This document shows, one piece after another, positions 14,541 through 23,073 of a DNA stretch of 64,000 bases. The notes under the pieces were generated by a model. That model saw only the letters and a program-made list of their open reading frames with translations. It was not told the DNA's origin and did not search any database. Position 1 is the first letter of the stretch, and every line of letters starts with the position of its first letter. A program made the translations under genes and the position numbers. Source of the DNA: Bacillus sp. THAF10 (GTDB lineage: Bacteria > Bacillota > Bacilli > Bacillales > Bacillaceae_I); assembly GCF_009363695.1 (NCBI RefSeq), contig NZ_CP045403.1, positions 1,344,001 to 1,408,000 of the forward strand, read 5' to 3'.

Positions 14541-15892
14541 TGTCTTTACTTAGAAGACTGAATGGAGAAAAAAACGAGATGGTTTTAGAACCAAAGGAGT
14601 TTCGCCATTCAAGTAAAAATAATAAATTAGTCTATCCATTACAATTTAAAGAAATAGAGACACTCCTGCACAATTATTTAGTAGAAGAACTAAAACGATT
14701 ATCAGTGGAGGATGGAGAAGTAGAGGATAAAGTTGCAGAGCTGAGCGATGATTTCTTCCTTAGTAGAGATGATGTATTAAACTATGAGGAAAAACAGGTG
14801 ATTATCCAAAATGTCATCTATGAATTAACTGGATATGGACCTATAACTCCGCTATTAAAGGATCAAGAAGTAACGGAGGTGATGGTGAATGGACCAGATA
14901 AAATTTATATTGAGAAATATGGCAAGATAATAAAAACTCCTTTTTCGTTTCGAGACAATGCACATGTTTTAAAGATTATTGAACGTATCGTAGCGCCAAT
15001 CGGAAGAAGAATCGATGAAAGCCTTCCTATGGTTGACGCCCGCTTACCTGATGGATCACGGGTTCATGCCATCATTCCCCCCCTTGCCATGAACGGACCC
15101 ACCTTAACCATTCGGAAATTTCCTGATAATCCATTAACCATAAAAAATCTCTTAAGAAACGAAGCGCTATCGTATGATATGGCAAGTTTCCTCAAGGCAT
15201 GTGTGGAAGCAAAATTAAATATGATGGTAAGCGGTGGTACTGGATCTGGAAAGACCACGTGTCTTAATGTGTTGTCTTCGTTCATATCTGAAGATGAGCG
15301 AATTGTTACCATTGAAGACTCAGCCGAACTTAGGCTTTCTCAAGAGCATGTTGTTACCTTGGAAGCTAGATTAGCTAATGTGGAGGGAAAGGGCGAAGTG
15401 ACAATAAGAGATCTCGTGAAAAACGCCCTTCGGATGAGACCTGACAGAATCATTGTTGGAGAGGTTCGTAGCGCAGAAGCTCTTGATATGCTTCAAGCGA
15501 TGAATACCGGCCATGATGGAAGCTTAGGGACGGGTCATGCTAACTCTCCAAGAGATCTTTTATCAAGAATTGAAGTAATGGTGATGATGGCTGGTTTTGA
15601 TCTTCCTGTCCGAGCGATTAGAGAACAAATTGCTGGTGCTCTGGATTTAATTATCCATCAGGTAAGGTTAAAGGACGGAACTAGGAAGATTACACATATT
15701 ACGGAAGTATTAGGGGTCATAAACGACACTATTGTGCTGCAAGACTTGTTTACTTTTGAAGAACAAGGGAAGAGTGACACTGGTAAAGTGAATGGGAAGT
15801 TTGTTAAAACAGGTATCCGACCGAGCTTCTTTGAAAAGTTTGAAGCCCAAGGAATAAAAATTCAACCTTCATGGTTCACAGAGGAGGGATAG
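14540..15892 (+). CDS. cpaF: CpaF/TadA secretion ATPase
   Basis: 450-residue hexameric traffic ATPase that powers Flp pilus assembly. Visible: GYGPITPLLKDQEVTEVMVNG (N-terminal domain), Walker A SGGTGSGKTTCLN near residue 232, Asp box VTIEDSAELRL, Walker B MRPDRIIVGEVRSAEALDML and His box GSLGTGHANSP. Length and order match the TadA family. Starts with TAATG overlap after cpaE. Confidence 0.95.
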   Translation: MSLLRRLNGEKNEMVLEPKEFRHSSKNNKLVYPLQFKEIETLLHNYLVEELKRLSVEDGEVEDKVAELSDDFFLSRDDVLNYEEKQVIIQNVIYELTGYGPITPLLKDQEVTEVMVNGPDKIYIEKYGKIIKTPFSFRDNAHVLKIIERIVAPIGRRIDESLPMVDARLPDGSRVHAIIPPLAMNGPTLTIRKFPDNPLTIKNLLRNEALSYDMASFLKACVEAKLNMMVSGGTGSGKTTCLNVLSSFISEDERIVTIEDSAELRLSQEHVVTLEARLANVEGKGEVTIRDLVKNALRMRPDRIIVGEVRSAEALDMLQAMNTGHDGSLGTGHANSPRDLLSRIEVMVMMAGFDLPVRAIREQIAGALDLIIHQVRLKDGTRKITHITEVLGVINDTIVLQDLFTFEEQGKSDTGKVNGKFVKTGIRPSFFEKFEAQGIKIQPSWFTEEG

Positions 15893-15895
15893 TTA

Positions 15896-16861
15896 ATGGA
15901 GACGATTGTAATATTATTTCTTTCCATTGTATTCTTTTTTGTCCTCTTCCTGTTATTGATGATGATCAAAAATAAACAACCAAGAGAAATAGCAAGGCTG
16001 TATAAATATTTGTCATTATCGAATTCATCTATACCTTCAGAGATAAATGGAAAGAAAAAAGTAAAAAGAAAGAATAAAGCAATTATCGGTATGAGCAAAT
16101 CCCTCGAAAGAAACTTTAAGCTTTCAAACTTAAGACAACAGCTTTTGTTCGCTGGATACAGTGTTGGCCCAGGGGAATTTCTTGTGAGAACCATTTTGTT
16201 GGCAGCATTGATTAGCTGTGTATTGTTTCTGATTTTTTCTTCCGCTTTAATTGGTGTCCTCTGCTTTATCATTGGATTGATTGTCCCATATATTTTAATG
16301 AAGAGAGCAATCATTTCAAGAAATAAACTGGCAAGCCTACAGTTGATTCAGGCATTAGGAATTATGGCAAACTCCCTTCGTGCTGGGTACAGTTTTTTGC
16401 AAGTAATTAAATTAATTTCGGAAGAGTCACCAAAGCCACTCGGAAAAGAGTTTGGGAAAGTAATCCAAAATGTTAATCTAGGGTTATCTCTAGAGGAATC
16501 ATTTGCTCAATTAAAATCAACTTTTAATAATCCCGATCTCGAAATGGTGTTAACTTCTATCTTAATACAACGGGAAAGCGGTGGAGACCTTTCAAAGTTA
16601 TTAGAGAGCATACAGGAAACAATGATTGGGAGATTGAGGGTAAAAGATGAGGTGAAAACCCTCACAGCACAAGGAAGGCTTTCTATGTATGTTATTATTT
16701 GCATTCCTGCTGCAATAGGAGTATATCTCCAACTCGTAAATCCTGATTATTTTCAAATGATGTTCCAACATCCCCTAGGCTGGATGATGCTCTCCATGGC
16801 ATTTATCGGCGTGTTTCTAGGATGGATTATCATAAACAAAATTGTGAGCATTGAGGTGTAA
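15896..16861 (+). CDS. tadB: TadB inner-membrane platform protein (T2SSF domain)
   Basis: 321 residues with two N-terminal and two C-terminal hydrophobic regions and a central T2SSF domain (GIMANSLRAGYSFLQVIKLI, LSLEESFAQL, LTSILIQRESGGDLSKLLE). Forms the membrane platform with TadC for the CpaF ATPase. RBS GAGGAGGGAT; 3-bp gap after cpaF. Confidence 0.92.
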   Translation: METIVILFLSIVFFFVLFLLLMMIKNKQPREIARLYKYLSLSNSSIPSEINGKKKVKRKNKAIIGMSKSLERNFKLSNLRQQLLFAGYSVGPGEFLVRTILLAALISCVLFLIFSSALIGVLCFIIGLIVPYILMKRAIISRNKLASLQLIQALGIMANSLRAGYSFLQVIKLISEESPKPLGKEFGKVIQNVNLGLSLEESFAQLKSTFNNPDLEMVLTSILIQRESGGDLSKLLESIQETMIGRLRVKDEVKTLTAQGRLSMYVIICIPAAIGVYLQLVNPDYFQMMFQHPLGWMMLSMAFIGVFLGWIIINKIVSIEV

Positions 16862-16863
16862 AC

Positions 16864-17775
16864 ATGGGAAACCTATTGTTGGTTGCATTAACGTTTATGA
16901 CGATGACTTTACTAGCCCTGGCTATTTCCATGACCATTTTCCGCTCTTCCCTTGCGATGGAAAGAAGAGTCCAAACCTTTCTTCCACTGTCTAATTTACA
17001 GCTGAAAAATGGTGGTAAAAAAGAAGGAGATTTATTTGTTATTCTAAAGAATCGCGCAAGATTATGGATTAAGAAGGCAATGAAGGAATCAACTAAGATT
17101 AATCTTGAAAAAAGGCTGGAAGAAGCGGGAAGGCCAAACGGCTGGAGTCCTGCAGATTTTATGCTTATTCAATTCACATTTAGCACATCGCTATTTTTTC
17201 TATCGTTATTTCTTTTTGTACCAGGAGCAGAATCATTTAGTTCTGTCCTTTTCCTGTCGATAGTATTATGTTTATTTGGTCTGTTCATTCCAAACTTTAT
17301 GTTAAGTGTAAAAATCAAAAAACGAATGAAACAAATTGATCGAATGATGCCAGACTTCTTTGATCTCCTAAATTTATCAATGGAAGCTGGAATGGGATTG
17401 GATGCATCCTTTCAGAAGGTTTCCAAAACCTTGGCTGGTCCACTTTCAGATGAGTTTATGAAGATGATGGAAGATATGAGCCTTGGTAAATCAAGAAAAG
17501 AGGCGTATATGTTACTTCGGGAACGAGTGAAGATTCCTGTCTTTCAACAAGCCATCACTTCATTAATACAGGCCGATCAATTGGGGATGGGTCTATCCAA
17601 AACGGTTAGTATTCTTACAACAAGAATAAGGGAACAAAGGGTGTTTAATGCACGTGAACAAGCGATGAAAGCACCGGTTAAGATGGTCTTTCCTTTAATC
17701 TTTCTTATTTTCCCAGCCATCTTTATTGTTTTACTCGGCCCGATGGTAATTTATTTAATTCAAAGGGGTTTATAA
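16864..17775 (+). CDS. tadC: TadC inner-membrane platform protein (T2SSF domain)
   Basis: 303 residues; partner of TadB. The T2SSF core reads MPDFFDLLNLSMEAGMGLDA, LSLGKSRKEAY, ITSLIQADQLGMGLSKTV, followed by two C-terminal membrane helices ending GPMVIYLIQRGL. Last gene of the Tad unit; a repeat element, not a promoter, follows. Confidence 0.92.
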   Translation: MGNLLLVALTFMTMTLLALAISMTIFRSSLAMERRVQTFLPLSNLQLKNGGKKEGDLFVILKNRARLWIKKAMKESTKINLEKRLEEAGRPNGWSPADFMLIQFTFSTSLFFLSLFLFVPGAESFSSVLFLSIVLCLFGLFIPNFMLSVKIKKRMKQIDRMMPDFFDLLNLSMEAGMGLDASFQKVSKTLAGPLSDEFMKMMEDMSLGKSRKEAYMLLRERVKIPVFQQAITSLIQADQLGMGLSKTVSILTTRIREQRVFNAREQAMKAPVKMVFPLIFLIFPAIFIVLLGPMVIYLIQRGL

Positions 17776-17788
17776 GCTGATAAGTTGA

Positions 17789-18098
17789 GGCTGAAACAAA
17801 ACTTAAAAACACGAACTAAAAGACGAACAATATTAATGCCGGCATTAAATACCGCTATTGATTTCCGTGCAAGACTTCGCTTTCCGCGGGTGACCCGTGA
17901 GCCTCCTCTGCTTCGCCTGCGGGGTCTCACTTTGGCCACTTCTTCCGCAGGAGTCTACGTCTTGCACTCCAATCAACCGCTGGTGTCATCTAAGAAGTAA
18001 AAGTATATTTTAATACTAAAAAAACCGAACTGATTTGGTCAAATACTCCAATCAGTTCGGTTTTTACTTGTGCTAAAACACTTTTGTCCCAGCCTCTT
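17789..18098. repeat. 310-bp intergenic repeat element with terminal inverted repeats
   Basis: The ends are GAGGCTGAAACAAAA (17789) and, inverted, GAGGCTGGGACAAAA (ending 18098). Inside lies a palindromic G+C-rich block (about 17867-17975: GCAAGACTTCGCTTTCCGCGG ... CCGCAGGAGTCTACGTCTTGC) that is homologous, in opposite orientation, to 53545-53640. Such blocks are common between genes of Bacillaceae. An open frame across it is not a gene. Confidence 0.8.
18019..18066. terminator. Long bidirectional terminator between tadC and splB
   Basis: AAAAACCGAACTGATT / AATCAGTTCGGTTTTT pairs over 16 bp with a 14-nt loop; A and T runs on both sides. Confidence 0.85.
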
Positions 18099-18101
18099 TA
18101 T

Positions 18102-19130
18102 TTAAGTAAAATACTCAATGCGTGCCTGAGGAAAATAGGAATGAATATAGTCAGAAAGTGTATCCTTTATTTCTGTGGCTTCATCCTTTGTATACACATA
18201 CTTTCCTATTCCGTAACGACCCCATTTGTATTGTCTTTTTGCTTCATCTAATTCAAGCTTAGTCATCGGATAATTTTGCTGAATCACTCGTTTAGCAGGT
18301 TTAGTGAAACGATGCTGTATTAACTCAAACGTCAAATCCTCTGTTGCTTTGGCTGGAAGCTTGTCATAAAGCTTTTGGAACAAGGTTTTGTATCCTTCCT
18401 CCCACCCCTCATGTAAATAAATGGGTGCTACAATAAATCCAAGCGGATAGTCAGCATCTGCTACCTTTTTGGCTGCTTCAATTCGCAAATCTAGAGAAGA
18501 TGTTCCAGGCTCAAAATTCTTTATTACGTAGTCGGCATTTACACTAAACCTAAATCTTGTTTTGCCCTGATGATCAGCATCTAACAAATGATCAACATGA
18601 TGAAATTTCGTTACAAATCTCAATAAACCGTGCTCAGATTTGCCAAAATACTCAATTGCCTTTTTTAGGGAATGAGTGAGATGATCAATACCGACAATAT
18701 CAGACGTACACGAAGCTTCAAATCTGGTAATTTCCGGTGCCCTTTCGGCCATGTATTTTTCGGCCGCATCAAAAATTTCATCTAAATTAACATAGGTACG
18801 AATATAAGGTTTACTCCCCATCGTTGTTTGCAGATAGCAATAGTGACAGTGCCCCATGCACCCGGTTGCAAAAGGGATCGCATATTCAGCAGAAGGCTTG
18901 GAGGAATCAAACTTCAATGTTTTTCTTACTCCAACCACGAGGGTTGATTTAGCGGTTCGGTACTTTTGAAAGTCATTATCTCCAGGTAAATTTCGTATTT
19001 GATTGTGCGAGGTTGTTTCGCGAATTTCTAGCCCCATTCCTTCGAATTTCTTCTTCAATTCCCGTCCAAGTGGATACTCTAGTGCGCGAGGCTCAATAAA
19101 TACTAGCTGAGGAACAAAAGGTTTCATCAA
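18102..19130 (-). CDS. splB: Spore photoproduct lyase (radical SAM)
   Basis: 342 residues. Repairs the spore-specific thymine dimer (5-thyminyl-5,6-dihydrothymine) during germination using S-adenosylmethionine and a 4Fe-4S cluster. The cluster motif C-x3-C-x2-C is CMGHCHYC near residue 91, and the conserved H-donor Cys lies in EASCTSDIVG near 141. Length equals that of B. subtilis SplB. It follows splA by 11 bp, as in the known sigma-G-dependent splAB operon. Confidence 0.96.
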   Translation of the reverse strand: MMKPFVPQLVFIEPRALEYPLGRELKKKFEGMGLEIRETTSHNQIRNLPGDNDFQKYRTAKSTLVVGVRKTLKFDSSKPSAEYAIPFATGCMGHCHYCYLQTTMGSKPYIRTYVNLDEIFDAAEKYMAERAPEITRFEASCTSDIVGIDHLTHSLKKAIEYFGKSEHGLLRFVTKFHHVDHLLDADHQGKTRFRFSVNADYVIKNFEPGTSSLDLRIEAAKKVADADYPLGFIVAPIYLHEGWEEGYKTLFQKLYDKLPAKATEDLTFELIQHRFTKPAKRVIQQNYPMTKLELDEAKRQYKWGRYGIGKYVYTKDEATEIKDTLSDYIHSYFPQARIEYFT

Positions 19131-19141
19131 ATTCTCCTCTC

Positions 19142-19408
19142 TTAATCATAAGTTGGACCGAAATAATCGTTATACAATGCTTCGGCTTCGTCTAATGAGG
19201 TGAAAAATACAAACTCATCTGATAATGGATAGTAGGTATCATAAAGAAACATCGCTAATTTTCCTCCATCATAAGGATTTGAGACAATACTAGCTTGTTG
19301 AATGGTAGCCACATTTTGCGTATGTGGGTTTCGGTAAAATAAATAAATCGTATCTCCTTCTTGTAATGAAGAAGCATTCCCTTCAGGATATATGTCCACT
19401 ACGTTCAC
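19142..19408 (-). CDS. splA: SplA, TRAP-like regulator of splAB
   Basis: 88 residues with the SplA core GDTIYLFYRNPHTQNVA, IQQASIV, LAMFLYDTYYPLSDE and EAEALYNDYFGP. In B. subtilis SplA lowers splAB expression. It precedes splB in the same unit. The ATG lies after AGGTGAACG. Confidence 0.93.
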   Translation of the reverse strand: MNVVDIYPEGNASSLQEGDTIYLFYRNPHTQNVATIQQASIVSNPYDGGKLAMFLYDTYYPLSDEFVFFTSLDEAEALYNDYFGPTYD

Positions 19409-19527
19409 CTACTTTTCTTTATTCCATACTAGTTTTAAGTACATAGTAAAAATTATCCGTGAGAAATTATGGAGAGTTCGAAAGTTTTGCTTTTATCATT
19501 TAGTGGAATGAAATGGGTAGGTGGTGA

Positions 19528-20841
19528 ATGGACATGAAAACGAATGTATTAGTCATCGGAGGTGGAGTTGGGGGACTTGCGGTCGCGCTAAAACTGGCAA
19601 AATGCGGAGTTGGAGTGACTGTTGTTGAGCAAGTAAAAGGGAGCCCACATATGTACAAAGGAGAACTTGTACAGCCAAAAACAATCGCGATTTTTAAAAG
19701 AATGGATATACTTGATAAAATCCTTGAAAATGGACACAAAATAAATAAAATTGATTTAGTCGAAAAAGATAAAACCCAAAAAAACATCCCTTCCATGAGC
19801 TACAACATCCTACCAGAACCATATAACTATGCCCTGATGATACCTCATGAAACGTTAAAAAAAATTATGTTACAGGAAGCTTTAAAGTATCCGTCTTTTA
19901 AATACATTCAACCTGCTCGATTCATTGGCTTTGAAGATAAAAAAGCGGTAGTAAAGATTAATAAAGAAGAAACACACATACAAGCGGATTATTTCATTGG
20001 CGCAGAAGGACGGAAATCGAAAGTCAGAGAATCTCTGGATATTTCTATGAAAGAAAAGAAATATGATCACCATTTTCTCACGGTAACTTTTCCAAGACCT
20101 GATCATTTATTAGAGGGTAAAATCATCTCTACCGATGACACCTTTCTTGGACTATTTCCGCTACCTAATAAATTGGTTAGAACGGTTTATCTTATCCCAA
20201 AAGGGTCATATAAGAAGATGGTGCAGGAAGGGATTGACTCATTTTATAGAAGGTACTTGGAATTATGTCCAGAGCTTGATGGATATGTTCAACAGGTGGA
20301 TTCATGGAAGAAGATTCAACTAATGATCCCCGTTCATTATCATACAGCTAGTTATTTTAAGGGAAATGTCGCATTGCTCGGAGATGCGGCTCACAGTGTT
20401 CATCCTATGGCGGGAGAAGGTATGAATCTTGCTATTCAGGATGGAGATGTTTTAGGAGAACTACTATGTTGGATGTATGACCAGAGCAATCTTGATTCCT
20501 CACATTTAACCTATTATGAAATGGTTAGAAAACCGCGTGTTAAATATGTGCTTAAACTAAGTCATCTCTCGGCTCTTGCCTATTCTAAACCTTTAAAAAA
20601 CTTTGTTTCTTGGAGAAGCAAAGTGTTGCATCAACTAACAAATGATCCTATTCTTCACAGAAAGCATATGCTTAATATTTCAGGACTTGGAATCTGGAAG
20701 GAATCGATTGTTGATAGAGCCATCCAATCTGGTGTTGTTCCAAAAAGGAAAAAAAGCAAAGGTGACGGTTTAGATATTGACCATCTATATACAGAAAAAG
20801 ATGATTATCCATGGAGAACAGAAGGAGGAACAGGTAGATGA
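19528..20841 (+). CDS. FAD-dependent monooxygenase (UbiH/PHBH-like aromatic hydroxylase family)
   Basis: 437 residues. The dinucleotide motif VIGGGVGGLAVALKLA is at the N terminus; the second FAD motif ALLGDAAHSVHPMAGEGMNL near residue 288 is that of flavin aromatic hydroxylases. A middle DYFIGAEGRKSKVRE is the family's DG motif variant. RBS GGTAGGTGG. It overlaps the methyltransferase gene by 4 bp, so the two probably modify one small molecule, first hydroxylating and then methylating it. Substrate unknown. Confidence 0.85.
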   Translation: MDMKTNVLVIGGGVGGLAVALKLAKCGVGVTVVEQVKGSPHMYKGELVQPKTIAIFKRMDILDKILENGHKINKIDLVEKDKTQKNIPSMSYNILPEPYNYALMIPHETLKKIMLQEALKYPSFKYIQPARFIGFEDKKAVVKINKEETHIQADYFIGAEGRKSKVRESLDISMKEKKYDHHFLTVTFPRPDHLLEGKIISTDDTFLGLFPLPNKLVRTVYLIPKGSYKKMVQEGIDSFYRRYLELCPELDGYVQQVDSWKKIQLMIPVHYHTASYFKGNVALLGDAAHSVHPMAGEGMNLAIQDGDVLGELLCWMYDQSNLDSSHLTYYEMVRKPRVKYVLKLSHLSALAYSKPLKNFVSWRSKVLHQLTNDPILHRKHMLNISGLGIWKESIVDRAIQSGVVPKRKKSKGDGLDIDHLYTEKDDYPWRTEGGTGR

Positions 20842-21824
20842 TTGGTGAATACTTAAGGCTTTTTAAAGCAAGGGGATATATGAAAAGAAATCTTCCTTTT
20901 TTATATAGCTGGCATGCTTATGTGGGGTATGAGTTAGACCTGTATGAAGCATTTAAAAAACCTAAAACTGTCACAGAGGTTGCAAAAGAAAAAGAGCTCC
21001 AAGAAGAGTTGCTCAAAAGGTGGGTGGAAGTTGGGGGTGTGATTGGATATTTAAAAGAAAAATCAAAGCAACGGTATCAGACGGTAAAAAAATTTATGGT
21101 ACCCTCCAGTAAACAAAATCCTAGGTCTACAGGAATACTGTTAAAAGAAATGATGGAATTACATATTCCAACATTGATAAAATATCCGAAAATGATGACT
21201 ACCGATAAAAAAGAAGTCTTTAATCAAAAGGAACATGGAATGGTGGTTGCTCAGACTTCTTCGTTATTAGAGAAGCTGGCTATACCAAGGGTGATGAAAG
21301 TGATGAAACAAACTAAGCCGAAAACAGTAATCGACGTTGGATGTGGCAGCGGTGGATATTTGCTACAGCTTTCACAGAAATTCCCGAAAATGAAAATGAT
21401 GGGTATAGAATTGAATGAAGAAGTCGCAAAAGAAGCAATGAAGAATTGCAAAAACCAAGATCAAATTGAAATAATTTGTGCAGATGTTCATCGTTGGTCA
21501 CCATCGCAAAAAATCGATTTTGTGATGCTTAATAATATTCTTCATTATATCTCTCCAGATGATAGAGAAGACCTTTTCAAAAAAATAAGTGAATGGATTC
21601 CAAATAATGGGGTGCTTTCTGTAGTCACTCCCATTCATCACTCTAAGCACGGTGGACAATTCTCCAGTGTTTTTAATAGTTTTTTTACTGCTTTTGAGAA
21701 CCTCTTCCCATTGCCATCAGAAAATGAATTAGCTTTACTTGCTAAGGCAGCAAACCTAAAGCTCGAAAAAATTCAACCTGTCATAAAAGAAGGTGGCTGG
21801 TATCAAATTACTTTTAGAAAATAG
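20838..21824 (+). CDS. SAM-dependent methyltransferase with N-terminal winged-helix-like domain
   Basis: 328 residues. Residues 1-95 (YELDLYEAFKKPKTVTEVAK ...) resemble the dimerisation/winged-helix part of plant-type and antibiotic O-methyltransferases. The class I fold follows: motif I KTVIDVGCGSGGYLLQL near 165, an acidic strand MMGIELNEE, and VMLNNILHYISPDD. Translationally coupled to the monooxygenase. An O- or C-methylation step on the hydroxylated product is inferred. Confidence 0.85.
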   Translation: MIGEYLRLFKARGYMKRNLPFLYSWHAYVGYELDLYEAFKKPKTVTEVAKEKELQEELLKRWVEVGGVIGYLKEKSKQRYQTVKKFMVPSSKQNPRSTGILLKEMMELHIPTLIKYPKMMTTDKKEVFNQKEHGMVVAQTSSLLEKLAIPRVMKVMKQTKPKTVIDVGCGSGGYLLQLSQKFPKMKMMGIELNEEVAKEAMKNCKNQDQIEIICADVHRWSPSQKIDFVMLNNILHYISPDDREDLFKKISEWIPNNGVLSVVTPIHHSKHGGQFSSVFNSFFTAFENLFPLPSENELALLAKAANLKLEKIQPVIKEGGWYQITFRK

Positions 21825-21827
21825 AAG

Positions 21828-21867
21828 GAAAGCTAAACTTGAAATTTGTTCAAGTTTAGCTTTTTTT
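21828..21867 (+). terminator. Terminator of the monooxygenase/methyltransferase unit
   Basis: AAAGCTAAACTTGAA / TTCAAGTTTAGCTTT stem of 15 bp, then TTTTTGG. Confidence 0.88.
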
Positions 21868-21955
21868 GGTTAGAAAATCCTTTGTTAGAATAGTTTTCCT
21901 TAACCTTCTATATTAAGGAAAACCCGTAACAGTACTTTAATCTAGCCGTTATCTC

Positions 21956-21972
21956 TGTAACGAAAATGTTAT
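21956..21972 (+). promoter_or_regulatory. WalR (YycF) binding box
   Basis: TGTAAC-GAAAA-TGTTAT matches the direct-repeat WalR consensus (TGTWAH-N5-TGTWAH) at every specified position. It lies about 30 bp upstream of the promoter of a LysM-3D cell-wall protein, a classical WalRK target type. Confidence 0.7.
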
Positions 21973-21982
21973 TCTACTGTTC

Positions 21983-22010
21983 TTTGAATCTAGTTCAAAC
22001 ATGTTATGAT
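21983..22010 (+). promoter_or_regulatory. Sigma-A type promoter of the LysM-3D gene
   Basis: TTTGAA (21983-21988), 16 bp, TATGAT (22005-22010). Confidence 0.5.
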
Positions 22011-22059
22011 GATAGTCAGTGAGTCAAATACATAGGCAATGCTATAGGAGGTAGTTACT

Positions 22060-22947
22060 ATGAAAAAGACCATGGTTTCCTTGGTTACAGCAGCGGCCCT
22101 TGCAGGTACTTTTAGCTTAGGTTCCAATGCCTCTGCTGCAGAAGTAACAGTAAAGAAAGGCGACACGCTTTGGGATATCGCCAAAGCAAACAATATAACA
22201 GTGGATGAGATAAAAGAGTGGAACGGATTATCTAATAACGTTATTCACCCTCAAGATCAGTTGAAAGTTGCCCTTTCTGAACGCTACAAAATTGAAAAAG
22301 GTGATACACTATGGGGAATTTCACAAAACTATGATGGTGTAAACTTTCAAAAACTTGCTGAGTGGAATGAGATTCCAAATCCAGATTTAATTTATGCTGG
22401 AGATGAAATTGTTATCTATACTGCTGGAAACGCAGATGCAGTAGAAACTCCTGTTAAAGAAGAAGCGCCAGCAGAAGAAGCACCAGCTGAGGAAAAACCA
22501 GCAGAAGAGGCTCCAGTAGAGGAGGAGCCAGCTGAGGAAGCGCCAGCAGAAGAAGCGTCAGCAGAAGAAGCACCAGCTGAGGAAGCGCCAGCAGAAGAAA
22601 AGCCAGCTGAGGAAGCACCAGCAGAAGAGGAAGACAATGCTGGAGAGCCGGAAGTAGCGCAAGAGCTGACAATGTCTGCAACTGCGTATACAGCAACTTG
22701 TGAAGGGTGCTCAGGTATTACATCTACTGGAATTAACTTATTAGAAAATCCTGATATGAAAGTAATTTCTGTAGACCCAGATGTTATCCCATTAGGCTCT
22801 AAAGTATGGGTAGAAGGCTACGGTGAAGCAATTGCCGGAGATACTGGTGGAGCTATCAAAGGTAACAGAATTGATATCTTTATTCCAGACAAGCAAGATG
22901 CAATCGATTTTGGAGTGCAAGAAGTACAAGTGAAAGTTTATAAATAA
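22060..22947 (+). CDS. yocH: Secreted LysM-3D domain cell-wall protein, YocH-like
   Basis: 295 residues. Signal peptide to about residue 27 (ASAAEV). Two LysM modules (about 29-68, KKGDTLWDIAKANN; about 73-118, EKGDTLWGISQNYD) bind peptidoglycan. An Ala/Glu/Pro-rich linker of degenerate PAEEA repeats (about 130-200) follows. The C-terminal 3D domain (about 208-295) has its Asp triad in ISVDPDVIPLGS, AGDTGGAIKG and NRIDIF, as in muralytic MltA-like folds. In B. subtilis YocH is a WalRK-regulated autolysin; the upstream WalR box supports the same role. Confidence 0.92.
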   Translation: MKKTMVSLVTAAALAGTFSLGSNASAAEVTVKKGDTLWDIAKANNITVDEIKEWNGLSNNVIHPQDQLKVALSERYKIEKGDTLWGISQNYDGVNFQKLAEWNEIPNPDLIYAGDEIVIYTAGNADAVETPVKEEAPAEEAPAEEKPAEEAPVEEEPAEEAPAEEASAEEAPAEEAPAEEKPAEEAPAEEEDNAGEPEVAQELTMSATAYTATCEGCSGITSTGINLLENPDMKVISVDPDVIPLGSKVWVEGYGEAIAGDTGGAIKGNRIDIFIPDKQDAIDFGVQEVQVKVYK

Positions 22948-22961
22948 TACGAATGAATGTA

Positions 22962-22990
22962 GGAGACCACTCGCTTTGGGTGGTCTCTTA
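22962..22990 (+). terminator. Terminator of the LysM-3D gene
   Basis: GAGACCAC / GTGGTCTC stem with loop TCGCTTTGG, weak T tract (TTATATTT). Confidence 0.65.
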
Positions 22991-23073
22991 TATTTGTGGC
23001 AAAAGGTTTATGAGTAAGAGAACGTGGAATACAGGAAAAGAGGGAACTGGACAAACTAAAATGGGAGATTTCA

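Noticed and set aside
17785..18000. 71-codon open frame after tadC
   Set aside because: Lies entirely in the family-C repeat; the residues have no protein-like pattern and no ribosome site precedes it.
21868..22059. c-di-AMP (ydaO) riboswitch upstream of the LysM-3D gene
   Set aside because: The conserved G-rich motifs are missing; a WalR box and promoter explain the region.
22416..22696. Ser/Ala- and Leu-rich minus-strand frames opposite the LysM-3D gene
   Set aside because: Antisense shadows of the PAEEA linker.
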